Below are positions 17,059-23,584 of a stretch of 40,771 nucleotides of DNA, piece by piece. Made by a program: the position numbers and the translations under genes. The stretch is from a virus, in the IMG/VR virus record IMGVR_UViG_3300015371_000086, positions 1-40,771 of that record; one strand, given 5' to 3'. The notes under the pieces are model-generated. The model was not told where the DNA came from. It saw only the letters and a program-made list of their open reading frames with translations, and searched no databases. Position 1 is the first letter of the stretch, and each line of letters begins with the position of its first letter.

Positions 17059-17161
17059 AATCAGGCAGCATGATGTTTTAACTAAGGAAACCAGTATATT
17101 GTTGGACAAAGAAACTATTTTAAGATTGGCTGAATTATTTAAGGAGGAACAGGAGCAATGA
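16985..17161 (+). CDS. Hypothetical 58-residue protein
   Basis: An open frame with a good site (AAAGGAGAAAAG) precedes ATG 16985. The sequence MELTKIMGRTTKISTVDTW then KGRMVEIRQHDVLTKETSIL ends in an acidic helix. It overlaps the zinc-finger gene by 74 bases in another frame and the next gene by ATGA. No family recognised; a small beta-strand pair plus helix is suggested. Confidence 0.6.
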   Translation: MELTKIMGRTTKISTVDTWKGRMVEIRQHDVLTKETSILLDKETILRLAELFKEEQEQ

Positions 17162-17298
17162 AAACCAAAAAAGAATGTATTGTATGCGGAAATACAAAAG
17201 CAAGCGAATTGGAGCCAACAACACTGTTTTCTGATGGTGATGGAAATGAAGCTGAAATAAATGCTTGGTGCTGCAAAGAGGGAAAAGGCTGTTCTTAA
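17158..17298 (+). CDS. Small Cys-rich protein
   Basis: The 46-residue product carries CIVCGN near the start and WCCKEGKGC at the end, enough cysteines for one zinc site. Its ATG follows AAGGAGGAACAGGAG, a very strong site inside the previous gene, and the two genes overlap by ATGA. It ends at the terminator that closes this unit. Confidence 0.65.
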   Translation: MKTKKECIVCGNTKASELEPTTLFSDGDGNEAEINAWCCKEGKGCS

Positions 17299-17317
17299 TG
17301 AGCAGCCTTTTTTTTTG
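17285..17317 (+). terminator. Intrinsic terminator
   Basis: AAGGCTG pairs with CAGCCTT (17303-17309) and a run of Ts follows to 17316. The stem overlaps the stop codon of the upstream gene and ends the copy-1 transcription unit. Confidence 0.85.
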
Positions 17318-17328
17318 TGGTATCAATT

Positions 17329-17362
17329 ACCATGTACAAAAGTAAACCTTCTATGTTATTAT
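17329..17362 (+). promoter_or_regulatory. ACCATGTAC promoter/operator, copy 2
   Basis: ACCATGTAC is followed by AAAAGTAAA. TGTACA (17333-17338) and TATTAT (17357-17362) are spaced by 18 bp. It lies just after the terminator and drives the ArdC-like gene; the leader ends in ACAACTTGGAGGAA. Confidence 0.7.
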
Positions 17363-17414
17363 TAAAGAGTAGTAAGGCACGGCAAACAAAACAACAACTT
17401 GGAGGAAACACAAC

Positions 17415-17723
17415 ATGACAAACTTAGAAATTATCACTGAATATATCGAACAAAACGGAATTGATTTTGATTATGACGGCAACAACCTAAACACTTTTCA
17501 AGCTTGGAAGAAACAAGGTTATTCAGTTAAAAAAGGCGAAAAAGCTTTCATAAAAGTTGACCTTTGGACAATGAAGATGGTTGAAGAAAAAGACGAAAAA
17601 GGCAAGCCGGTTCTTGATGAAAAAACTAAAAAGCCAAAAATGAAAAAGAAGTTCTTCTTAAAAGCAGCGGCACTTTTCACAGCGGACCAAGTAGAAAAAA
17701 TCAAAAAAGGAAAGGCAGCTTAA
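17415..17723 (+). CDS. ArdC N-terminal-like ssDNA-binding domain protein
   Basis: The 102-residue protein matches the N-terminal domain of ArdC/LtrC-type proteins: TFQAWKKQGYSVKKGEKAFI, then a Lys/Glu-rich insertion, and KFFLKAAALFTADQVE. Full ArdC adds a C-terminal metallopeptidase that is absent here. In plasmids ArdC protects incoming ssDNA and blocks restriction. A single-domain form early in a phage could be an anti-restriction or ssDNA-binding protein. It is expressed alone from promoter copy 2. Confidence 0.72.
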   Translation: MTNLEIITEYIEQNGIDFDYDGNNLNTFQAWKKQGYSVKKGEKAFIKVDLWTMKMVEEKDEKGKPVLDEKTKKPKMKKKFFLKAAALFTADQVEKIKKGKAA

Positions 17724-17733
17724 TTGCTGCCTT
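17712..17733 (+). terminator. Hairpin after the ArdC-like gene (weak terminator or processing site)
   Basis: AAGGCAGC and GCTGCCTT form a perfect 8-bp stem around TTAATT, overlapping the stop codon. No T-run follows, so it may only pause transcription or protect the 3' end while letting polymerase reach the next gene. Confidence 0.5.
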
Positions 17734-17750
17734 CATAGGAGGAAATGAAA

Positions 17751-18041
17751 ATGAAATCAGGCAAAAAATGCTTCACTAAGATAAGAAAATGGGCTGCTGA
17801 AGTTGGGGCGGTTATCACTGAAAGTGATTATTTTGATTCAATTACAATCGAATACAAAGGCAGAAAATTTAAAGCTGAAATGCAACACGAAAGCACTTCA
17901 AGAAAAGTGATTGCTAGGGGCAGGGGCTTAAAATGGTCAGGACAACCGGCAGGCTTTTATTTTGGAGAAATCACCGGCAGCAGATACGGTTACACTTTTG
18001 AAAGTACACAAGCAAAGGCAATTGAAAGAATGGAATCCTAA
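17751..18041 (+). CDS. Hypothetical protein
   Basis: No family recognised. The 96-residue protein is basic and alpha/beta: KIRKWAAEVGAVITESDYFD, a beta hairpin SITIEYKGRKFKAEMQ, then RKVIARGRGLKWSGQPAGFYF. ATG 17751 sits 8 bases after AGGAGG; an ATG at 17745 is closer than usual to that site. It is read from promoter copy 2 through the hairpin. Confidence 0.75.
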   Translation: MKSGKKCFTKIRKWAAEVGAVITESDYFDSITIEYKGRKFKAEMQHESTSRKVIARGRGLKWSGQPAGFYFGEITGSRYGYTFESTQAKAIERMES

Positions 18042-18046
18042 TTATT

Positions 18047-18079
18047 ACCATGTACAAAAGTAAACGATGATGTTAATAT
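18047..18079 (+). promoter_or_regulatory. ACCATGTAC promoter/operator, copy 3
   Basis: ACCATGTAC plus AAAAGTAAA, with TGTACA (18051-18056) and TAATAT (18074-18079) exactly 17 bp apart. The downstream AGTACCAAA and ACAACTTGGAGGAATT match the copy-1 leader. It drives the genes from 18122. Confidence 0.73.
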
Positions 18080-18121
18080 AAGAGAGTACCAAATGACACA
18101 ACAACTTGGAGGAATTAAATC

Positions 18122-18520
18122 ATGAAAAACACTTATGAAATCATTGCTTTTTCTGAAACTTGTGGAGATAAATTTTTTACAATTGCAATCACGAACCAAG
18201 AAGGAGAAACACACACTGATATTTTCAGCGCTATTACTTTAATGAAATTTATTAGCAATCGTAAAAGTCCTGAATTTACAGTTGATGAAGAAAATGAAGA
18301 ATTGGTTCATGAACTTGGTGAACTTGGATTTATTGAAGTAGCACTTGACCAAGACGGAAGCACCGGCGCTGCTGTTTATGATATTTATTTTCACAAGTTC
18401 TTTGTTGCTGCAAACGGTGTTCTTGAATATGATGGTGCCGGCGAATTTATGAAATCTTACAAGCGTGAACAAGCAGCTTTGAATTTTGCTAACAAACAAA
18501 AATATCCGGTTTTTTATTAA
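18122..18520 (+). CDS. Hypothetical protein
   Basis: The 132-residue protein has no motif I know. It looks like a compact alpha/beta fold with NTYEIIAFSETCGDKFF at the start, an acidic centre (VDEENEELVHELGELGFIEV) and an aromatic end. First gene after promoter copy 3; start behind GGAGGAATTAAATC. Confidence 0.75.
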   Translation: MKNTYEIIAFSETCGDKFFTIAITNQEGETHTDIFSAITLMKFISNRKSPEFTVDEENEELVHELGELGFIEVALDQDGSTGAAVYDIYFHKFFVAANGVLEYDGAGEFMKSYKREQAALNFANKQKYPVFY

Positions 18521-18535
18521 AAGGAGGAAATGAAA

Positions 18536-18760
18536 ATGAAACACCGCTTTGAATATAGAAATTGGGGCGAAAGCATTTACGGTGTTAATTGGCTTTATGA
18601 TTACAATCCGATTTCAAAAAGATTTCTGAAAGAATCACTTGGAATGGTGCAGAAAAAAGGCAATGAATGGTTTGTTCTTGGGAATGAAGGCTTAACAGCC
18701 AAAACAAGAAAAGAACTTTCAGAAATGATGGTTGAAATTCATTTAAAGGAGGTGAATTGA
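18536..18760 (+). CDS. Hypothetical protein
   Basis: The 74-residue product starts MKHRFEYRNWGESIYG and contains a beta-strand-rich middle (LGMVQKKGNEWFVLGNEG) followed by an amphipathic helix. ATG 18536 is 8 bases after AAGGAGG. It is adjacent to its neighbours within the copy-3 unit. No family recognised. Confidence 0.72.
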   Translation: MKHRFEYRNWGESIYGVNWLYDYNPISKRFLKESLGMVQKKGNEWFVLGNEGLTAKTRKELSEMMVEIHLKEVN

Positions 18761-18994
18761 TTGGACCAACTAGAATTGCTTAAGTTTTACGATGCAAAGG
18801 AAAAAGCTTTGATTGAATCACATGGGCAGGATATTGAATATATAAAACAGCATATGCAAGAAGTTGAACAGTTTGCCAACCCTGTTGCCCAAGAATCAAG
18901 GCGGCAGCATATAAATGATTTAAGAAAGCAAATGAGAGAAGCAGCGGAAAGAAGAATTGTATTAGCAAAATTAATGCACCAACTTACAAAATAA
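18761..18994 (+). CDS. Small coiled-coil protein
   Basis: The TTG start at 18761 follows AAAGGAGGTGAATTGA, directly after the previous stop. The 77 residues are almost entirely helical and charged (FYDAKEKALIESHGQDIEYI, RRQHINDLRKQMREAAERRI). It might be a dimeric regulator or adaptor; nothing more specific is visible. Confidence 0.72.
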   Translation: MDQLELLKFYDAKEKALIESHGQDIEYIKQHMQEVEQFANPVAQESRRQHINDLRKQMREAAERRIVLAKLMHQLTK

Positions 18995-19019
18995 AACATA
19001 CACTTGGAGGAATTACACA

Positions 19020-19547
19020 ATGAAAAAAGTATTAGGATTTGCAAAAGGATTTGGATTATTTATGGCAGGATTTGTGATTGCAGCACTTATTTTTTCAAGC
19101 AGCAACGATTCAGAACAGGCAATAACAAGCGAACAGCCGCCGGCAAGCCAACAGCAAGCCAAACAGGAAACAAAAGCAGCAGCGCCGAAAACAGAAGCCC
19201 CAAAAGTACAAGAAGCAGCACCGGTTGTTGTTTTCAATAATGCTAGTGTGACAATCAGCTTTAAAGATGTTACGGATGAAGGTGTTCGTTTCTTGGTTGA
19301 AAATAAAACAGACAAAACGCTAACAATTCAAGCTGATTCTGTTGCCGTGAATGGATTTTCTGCCAATGATATTATGATGAGTGATGCAATCAGCCCAAAA
19401 TCAAAAGGTTATGCAATTGCTAGAACTTCAGAATTAACGGATGCAGGCGAACCGGCAACAGTTTCAGGCGGTTTAAGCATAATTGATTTTGATTCACAGA
19501 ACATGGACACAACAAAAGCTGTTTTCAACAATGTAAAAGTAAAATAA
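19020..19547 (+). CDS. Membrane-anchored extracellular beta-domain protein
   Basis: The 175-residue protein has one N-terminal membrane segment (GFGLFMAGFVIAALIFSSS, about residues 9-28) preceded by lysines, so the rest lies outside. A Pro/Gln/Ala/Lys-rich linker (about 38-70) leads to a beta-sandwich-like domain (ASVTISFKDVTDEGVRFLVE, KTLTIQADSVAVNGF) resembling DUF4352/FxLYD-type extracellular domains. No lipobox Cys is present. It closes the copy-3 unit before a terminator. Phage proteins with this layout are often surface-exclusion factors, but that is inference. Confidence 0.75.
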   Translation: MKKVLGFAKGFGLFMAGFVIAALIFSSSNDSEQAITSEQPPASQQQAKQETKAAAPKTEAPKVQEAAPVVVFNNASVTISFKDVTDEGVRFLVENKTDKTLTIQADSVAVNGFSANDIMMSDAISPKSKGYAIARTSELTDAGEPATVSGGLSIIDFDSQNMDTTKAVFNNVKVK

Positions 19548-19554
19548 AAATCAG

Positions 19555-19577
19555 GGCTGCCTTGGCAGCCTTTTGTT
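19555..19577 (+). terminator. Intrinsic terminator
   Basis: GGCTGC and GCAGCC pair around CTTG and are followed by TTTTGTT. It ends the copy-3 unit just before promoter copy 4. Confidence 0.82.
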
Positions 19578-19584
19578 GTATATT

Positions 19585-19617
19585 ACCATGTACTTTTGTC
19601 AATAATGGTGATAATAT
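19585..19617 (+). promoter_or_regulatory. ACCATGTAC promoter/operator, copy 4
   Basis: ACCATGTAC with TTTTGTCAA, as in copy 1. TGTACT (19589-19594) lies 17 bp from TAATAT (19612-19617), and ACCAT/ATGGT (19605-19609) repeats the inverted repeat. It drives 19657-20641. Confidence 0.73.
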
Positions 19618-19656
19618 TATTCTTGTAGAAATACACTTTAAGGAGCGGAAAAAAAC

Positions 19657-19899
19657 ATGAAAAGAGAAGCAGCAGCGGAATTTGTCAGCACTAATGTTTT
19701 AGGTTCACAGGAGGTACAAGAAGCGCTTTTAATTACACGTTCACGATTGAAAGCTTTGGTTGATGAACACAAGCTTGTTCCAATTAAAAAGCTTCAGCGT
19801 GAAAATCTGTTTTGGGCTGATGATGTTGAGCAGCTTAAGAAGCAATATTTGAAGGACAAGAAAAGCAATCTTTATAAGAATTTGAAAGCTGCACAATAA
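19657..19899 (+). CDS. Small excisionase/HTH-type DNA-binding protein
   Basis: The 80-residue protein contains QEVQEALLITRSRLKALVDE, then HKLVPIKKLQRENLFWADDV, the helix-turn-helix plus wing pattern of MerR-like/excisionase proteins (HTH_17). Such proteins serve as recombination directionality factors or regulators. With a serine integrase 1.4 kb downstream, a directionality role is possible but unproved. ATG follows AAGGAGCGG. Confidence 0.72.
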   Translation: MKREAAAEFVSTNVLGSQEVQEALLITRSRLKALVDEHKLVPIKKLQRENLFWADDVEQLKKQYLKDKKSNLYKNLKAAQ

Positions 19900-19912
19900 A
19901 GGAGCCGGACCG

Positions 19913-20113
19913 ATGGAAGAACAATTGAAAGTTTTATTAGAAGTTATTTGGGAAAAGGAAAGAAAAGCTGAAGATTGCCGCAAACATGCCGAAAAGTATA
20001 AAGCGGCAGGCAACAGCCAAAAGGTTGAGCTTTTTGAAAGTACAGCAACCGAGCATGAAAGGAAAGCAAAAGCGCTGATTGCTATTTATCAGCAAATGAA
20101 AGTTCTATCATAG
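19913..20113 (+). CDS. Small helical hypothetical protein
   Basis: The 66 residues are Lys/Glu/Ala-rich and predicted to be two long helices (EVIWEKERKAEDCRKHAEKY, FESTATEHERKAKALIAIYQ). ATG follows AAGGAGCCGG. It is co-transcribed with the excisionase-like gene and DUF3846. No family recognised. Confidence 0.72.
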   Translation: MEEQLKVLLEVIWEKERKAEDCRKHAEKYKAAGNSQKVELFESTATEHERKAKALIAIYQQMKVLS

Positions 20114-20125
20114 GAGGAATGGAAA

Positions 20126-20641
20126 ATGCCAAGAGGAAAAGATGAAGATGTTTTTGTTCAAGCGTTTTGGGCTGAATTTGCTAAGAAGTACCGTGAAGAA
20201 ACTTTAAGGGAAGTAAGAAATGAAGAAGAACTTTTAAGACTTGCAGCAGAAGTTGTTGCCAAGGCTGAAAAGAATGCAGAAGAAAATCCAAGGACTGAAG
20301 AAGTTTTGATTGTAGTTGTGGAGCCGCAAAAAATACCATACCGGAAATATATCAAGAATGATTTGGACCATATGAAAAAAATAGTTGGCGGTTGGATTGA
20401 ACATATTAGCATTGCAGAACGTGCCAACGGTTCACGAATAGGCATTATTTTGAATGAAGAAGGTAAGCTGATAGGATTGCCGGCGAACAGAATTATAAAC
20501 GGCAGAAGCGGCAATTCTGATGTTTTAGTTGGTACGTTTTTTATCACGGCACACAATCTTGAAGGTGATACAATCAGTTTGACAGACCAAGAAGCCGCTG
20601 ATTATATTCACCGCTTCAGTAATACTTCAGTTTATTTATAA
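20126..20641 (+). CDS. DUF3846 domain protein
   Basis: The 171-residue protein has an acidic helical N-terminus (residues 1-55) and a DUF3846-type domain: LIVVVEPQKIPYRKYI, LDHMKKIVGGWIEHI, LNEEGKLIGLPANR, DVLVGTFFITAHNLEG and SLTDQEAADYIHRF. This domain is common on phages and conjugative plasmids next to anti-restriction genes, and its biochemical role is not established as far as I know. TAGGAGGAATGG precedes the ATG and a strong terminator follows. Confidence 0.82.
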   Translation: MPRGKDEDVFVQAFWAEFAKKYREETLREVRNEEELLRLAAEVVAKAEKNAEENPRTEEVLIVVVEPQKIPYRKYIKNDLDHMKKIVGGWIEHISIAERANGSRIGIILNEEGKLIGLPANRIINGRSGNSDVLVGTFFITAHNLEGDTISLTDQEAADYIHRFSNTSVYL

Positions 20642-20650
20642 GCAGACAAA

Positions 20651-20677
20651 AACCCCTGATGCCTTCAGGGGTTTTTT
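20651..20677 (+). terminator. Intrinsic terminator
   Basis: AACCCCTGA pairs with TCAGGGGTT around five bases and runs into TTTTTT. It closes the copy-4 unit. Confidence 0.92.
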
Positions 20678-20702
20678 ACATTTAATTTTAAGGAGGAATT
20701 AA

Positions 20703-20768
20703 ATGCACAACATACGCACGATTTTTGAACAAGTCAACCCTGTTTATATTTTGTCCAAAAGCAAATAA
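20703..20768 (+). CDS. 21-residue micro-ORF with strong ribosome binding site
   Basis: ATG 20703 lies 6 bases after AAGGAGG, and the frame reads MHNIRTIFEQVNPVYILSKS plus K before TAA. It stands alone between two terminators (20651-20677 and 20797-20822). No membrane segment or signal is visible. It may encode a micro-protein or a leader peptide; expression is unproved. Confidence 0.45.
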   Translation: MHNIRTIFEQVNPVYILSKSK

Positions 20769-20796
20769 TATAAATGCCGATTGCAATAAAAAAAAG

Positions 20797-20822
20797 CCGC
20801 CCCAACAGGAGCGGTTTTTTTT
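20797..20822 (+). terminator. Intrinsic terminator
   Basis: CCGC-c-CC and GG-a-GCGG form a short stem around AACA with one mismatch, followed by eight Ts. It ends the micro-ORF unit. Confidence 0.82.
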
Positions 20823-20850
20823 CGCATCTTTTAGAAAGGAGTTAGACCAT

Positions 20851-20934
20851 TTGAGAGAACAGAAGGTTCAACTTGTTAGGGAGAAAATAGGAAGAACCAA
20901 TAATAATATTATGCACGGTTTAAAACGCTGCTAA
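20851..20934 (+). CDS. 27-residue small protein
   Basis: TTG 20851 follows GAAAGGAG with 8-base spacing. The peptide is basic and helical (REQKVQLVREKIGRTNN, ending LKRC). It is the last part of a longer open frame whose upstream portion crosses a terminator, so the internal start is preferred. Function unknown. Confidence 0.45.
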   Translation: MREQKVQLVREKIGRTNNNIMHGLKRC

Positions 20935-21003
20935 TCAGCCCAAAATGAAAAAATAGAAGCAAGCGGTATTTGCATATGCTTCTTATAGAAAGGGGTTGAA
21001 ATC

Positions 21004-21144
21004 ATGGCAGGAGAACATCAAGAAGTGCCTTGTGAAGTTGAAAGAATCAATGAACCGAATCTTGAACTTATGGCAATTGCATTTAGAAATTTGTATTATG
21101 ATTCAATCCGGCAGGAAGTGCAGCAGGAATTGCAGAATAAGTGA
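21004..21144 (+). CDS. 46-residue small acidic protein
   Basis: ATG 21004 follows GAAAGGGGTTGAAATC. The product (MAGEHQEVPCEVERINEPNL, then ELMAIAFRNLYYDSIRQEVQ) is acidic and ends in a helix. It is flanked by a terminator on the right. No family recognised. Confidence 0.6.
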   Translation: MAGEHQEVPCEVERINEPNLELMAIAFRNLYYDSIRQEVQQELQNK

Positions 21145-21168
21145 ATCAAGGGGAAACCCTTGATTTTT
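21145..21168 (+). terminator. Intrinsic terminator
   Basis: ATCAAGGG and CCCTTGAT pair around GAAA, followed by TTTTT. It ends the small-gene unit before the integrase. Confidence 0.88.
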
Positions 21169-21195
21169 CTATGTTTCACCATACTATAAATAAAA

Positions 21196-21219
21196 AACGC
21201 TATACCTATGGCGTTTTTT
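21196..21219. terminator. Bidirectional terminator-like hairpin before the integrase
   Basis: AACGCTAT pairs with ATGGCGTT (one G-T pair) around a four-base loop, with As on one side and Ts on the other. It insulates the integrase from upstream transcription. Confidence 0.75.
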
Positions 21220-21220
21220 A

Positions 21221-21276
21221 TATAATGTATGTATAATGTTGATATATCAATGATTTGAAAGAAGGTATATCAATGG
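21221..21276 (+). promoter_or_regulatory. Integrase promoter region with palindrome and direct repeat
   Basis: Two TATAAT boxes (21221-21226 and 21232-21237) lack a good -35. A perfect palindrome TTGATATATCAA (21239-21250) follows, and TATATCAATG occurs twice (21243-21252, 21266-21275); the second copy contains the integrase start codon. The arrangement suggests a repressor or integrase-binding site controlling int. Confidence 0.5.
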
Positions 21277-22820
21277 AAAAAGTTTACGCTATGTTGTTAC
21301 GATTATCAAGGGACAAGAAAGAAGCAGATTCATTGCAGAATCACCGTGAAATTTTAGAAGCCTATGCAGCAGCACACAATCTGAAATATGAGCCAATAGA
21401 ATACATTGTTTCAGGTATGAAAGCAGATGTGCTTGATAGACCGGATATACAACAAGTTATCAATCAAATTGACAGATACAAAGGCATTTTGGTTTACGAT
21501 ATTTCACGGATTGCCCGTGATGTTGGTGTTGGTGATTACTTCAAGAAAATGTGTAAATTGAATGAACTTGAAATTGTGACACCTTATTATAGATTTGATT
21601 TTTCAGACCCTATGCAAGAAAGCATGTATGAAAATCAAATACAAATGGCTGCAACAGAAGGCAGGATGATTGCCAAGCGGCACAAAGATAATAAAATGGC
21701 AAGAGCAAGAAGGGGTGAATGGATTGCTTCAGACACCGCTTTTGGATATGCAAGGGATAAAGAAACACGGCGGCTTGTAATTGTTGAAGAAGAAGCGGAA
21801 ATAATACGGCGAATTTTTAAGCTGCACAATGAAGGCTTGGGAAGTTATAAAATAAGAGATATTTTGAACGCTGAAGGCATACCGGCACCAAGAACAGCTT
21901 TTTGGAATCTGCCAAGCATAAAACGAATTATAAAAAATGAAGTTTACAAAGGAACCGTGCTTTTTAACAATAGAAAAGAAATTATGGAAAATGGAAAGCG
22001 AAAATATAAGATAGTTGAAACAATCAGGGCTGAAAATGCACACCCAAAAATTATAGAACTAAAAGAATGGTTTGAAGCAAATACAGAACGTGTTGCAAGG
22101 GCTGAAAAGTTTGCACATTATAGAGAGAAGCCGGCAACCAAAAGCGGCACAAGTTCTTTGAAAGATTTGGTTTATTGCGGTTGTTGTCATAGAAAGCACA
22201 CAATCCTTTTAGACCATAAATGTAATACCGGATATGTTGTGAAAGTTTGTCATTATCTTAAAGATGGCAGCAAAGAAAAGTGTGGGAATGCAGGAATCCA
22301 ACTTGCAAAAATTGAAAAGAGAGTTTTTCACGATATTAAACGAGAAAAAGCAGCGCTTGAAAAATATCTGCTTTCATTGGAACAAAACGATAATAGCGAA
22401 TTGAAAGAAAAGAAGCTGAAGCGCTTGGACCAAATAAAAGAGCAGCTAAAAGATTTAGATGATAAAGACACCAATTTATTGTTGGCGATTGTTGCCGGCG
22501 GATTTACGGCTGAAAAAATTGATATGATGAAAACCATGCTTGCAACACAACGGATGCAGCTTGAAGGAGAAGAAAAGCTTGTTGAAGCTGAATTGAAAAA
22601 GCTTGAAGTGTTTGATGAAGCTGAAAATGTAAAAAAGATAATTGATAAAATGGAGCGCTTGGAGGAAATGACACCGGAACAACAAAATCAAGCCTTGAAA
22701 ACATTTATTAAAAAGATTCATTACACTAGAACAATTCCTGAAGAAATAAAAAAGCTTTCAACAAGAAATCCTTTAAGAAAAAATGCACCGTTCAAGCTTA
22801 AGATTGAATATATTAGATAG
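21273..22820 (+). CDS. int: Large serine recombinase (integrase)
   Basis: This site-specific recombinase would integrate and excise the phage. The 515 residues start with the resolvase domain: YAMLLRLSRDKKEADSLQNH carries the catalytic Ser12, and YDISRIARDVG and GRMIAKRHKDNKMARARRGEW follow. The recombinase domain contains GYARDKETRRLVIVEEEAEI and IKNEVYKGTVLFNNR. A zinc ribbon (VYCGCC...C...C, about 295-340) precedes a long coiled coil (about 350-460), as in TP901-1 and Tn4451-type enzymes. I chose ATG 21273 behind GAAGG. No second integrase is seen. Confidence 0.93.
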   Translation: MEKVYAMLLRLSRDKKEADSLQNHREILEAYAAAHNLKYEPIEYIVSGMKADVLDRPDIQQVINQIDRYKGILVYDISRIARDVGVGDYFKKMCKLNELEIVTPYYRFDFSDPMQESMYENQIQMAATEGRMIAKRHKDNKMARARRGEWIASDTAFGYARDKETRRLVIVEEEAEIIRRIFKLHNEGLGSYKIRDILNAEGIPAPRTAFWNLPSIKRIIKNEVYKGTVLFNNRKEIMENGKRKYKIVETIRAENAHPKIIELKEWFEANTERVARAEKFAHYREKPATKSGTSSLKDLVYCGCCHRKHTILLDHKCNTGYVVKVCHYLKDGSKEKCGNAGIQLAKIEKRVFHDIKREKAALEKYLLSLEQNDNSELKEKKLKRLDQIKEQLKDLDDKDTNLLLAIVAGGFTAEKIDMMKTMLATQRMQLEGEEKLVEAELKKLEVFDEAENVKKIIDKMERLEEMTPEQQNQALKTFIKKIHYTRTIPEEIKKLSTRNPLRKNAPFKLKIEYIR

Positions 22821-22851
22821 AGGATTCAGTTTTCTGTTATCACTATTCACA

Positions 22852-22882
22852 AAGGACCGAGCGGAAACCGGTCCTTTTTTTT
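22852..22882 (+). terminator. Integrase terminator
   Basis: AAGGACCG pairs with CGGTCCTT around seven to nine bases, followed by a run of Ts. It ends the integrase transcript. Confidence 0.92.
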
Positions 22883-23060
22883 ATGAACTTTTTATTATTG
22901 ACAGAAGGGAATCTTTTTAATCCTGGCATTTTTATATTTTTTTCAGGTATATTTCAGAATGATTTTGTATATCATGATTCTTGGAAGGACATAAACAGAA
23001 AATTTTGATTGAGTGAGAAAAGCCTTTCATGTAAAATGAACTTGAAAGGAGGTTTGAAAC
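22883..23060 (+). promoter_or_regulatory. Control region and promoter of the early gene block
   Basis: TTGAGT (23009-23014) and TAAAAT (23032-23037), exactly 17 bp apart, form a good promoter for the XRE gene. Upstream lie GTATATTTCAGAATGATT (22947-22964) and GTATATCATGATTC (22967-22980), which resemble the repeats before the integrase. An isolated TTGACA occurs near 22898. Operators or half of attP could be here. Confidence 0.6.
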
Positions 23061-23294
23061 ATGATTCAGATTACACTAAGAGCAGCAAGGGTGAATCTAG
23101 GATTGACACTAAAAGAAGCAGCAAAAGAATTTGGCATACATCATGAAACTTTAGCAAAGTATGAACTTGATTCAACAAACGTGCCAAGGACTTTTTTCAC
23201 TCAAATTGAAAGTGTTTATGGGATTCCAAATGATTATATTTTCTTTGGTAAACAAAGCAAGATGCAAAAACCTTTAGTTTTAAAACATGCTTGA
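23061..23294 (+). CDS. XRE-family (Cro-like) transcriptional regulator
   Basis: The 77-residue protein is one helix-turn-helix domain: LRAARVNLGLTLKEAAKEFG, HHETLAKYELDSTNVP, then IESVYGIPNDYIFFGK. It resembles the small XRE proteins that head the early region of Firmicute phages, closer to Cro or an early activator than to a full repressor. AAAGGAGGTTTGAAAC precedes the ATG. It likely binds the repeats directly upstream. Confidence 0.88.
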   Translation: MIQITLRAARVNLGLTLKEAAKEFGIHHETLAKYELDSTNVPRTFFTQIESVYGIPNDYIFFGKQSKMQKPLVLKHA

Positions 23295-23350
23295 TTGCAG
23301 ACTTTGAAAGGGGTGTTGCAAATAAGGCAATGAAATAAGGAGGTTGGACA

Positions 23351-23584
23351 ATGGCTGATTTTTATTTGTTAGATTTAGAAAGAACCATTCAAAGCGGTGT
23401 GCCGGCTTATTGGAAAGGTAACAAACACGGTTATACTTATAACATACAGTTTGCAGGAATCTTTTCTGAAGAACTTGCAAATGAGATTGTAAAACATGAT
23501 TTAAACAATACAACAGTGAAGGTTCCAGTAAGATTGGCAATAGAAGTTTTGGGAAAGGACTTAAAAGCCAATGAAAACTGTTGA
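23351..23584 (+). CDS. Hypothetical early protein
   Basis: The 77-residue product starts behind AAGGAGGTTGGAC. It is mixed alpha/beta (DFYLLDLERTIQSGVPAYWK, YNIQFAGIFSEELANEIV) with no motif known to me. It overlaps the next gene by 14 bases in the early operon. Confidence 0.72.
   Translation: MADFYLLDLERTIQSGVPAYWKGNKHGYTYNIQFAGIFSEELANEIVKHDLNNTTVKVPVRLAIEVLGKDLKANENC

Noticed and set aside
20725-20850. Upstream half of the 69-codon frame ending at 20934
   Set aside because: It would run through a terminator and has no ribosome binding site; the TTG at 20851 has one.
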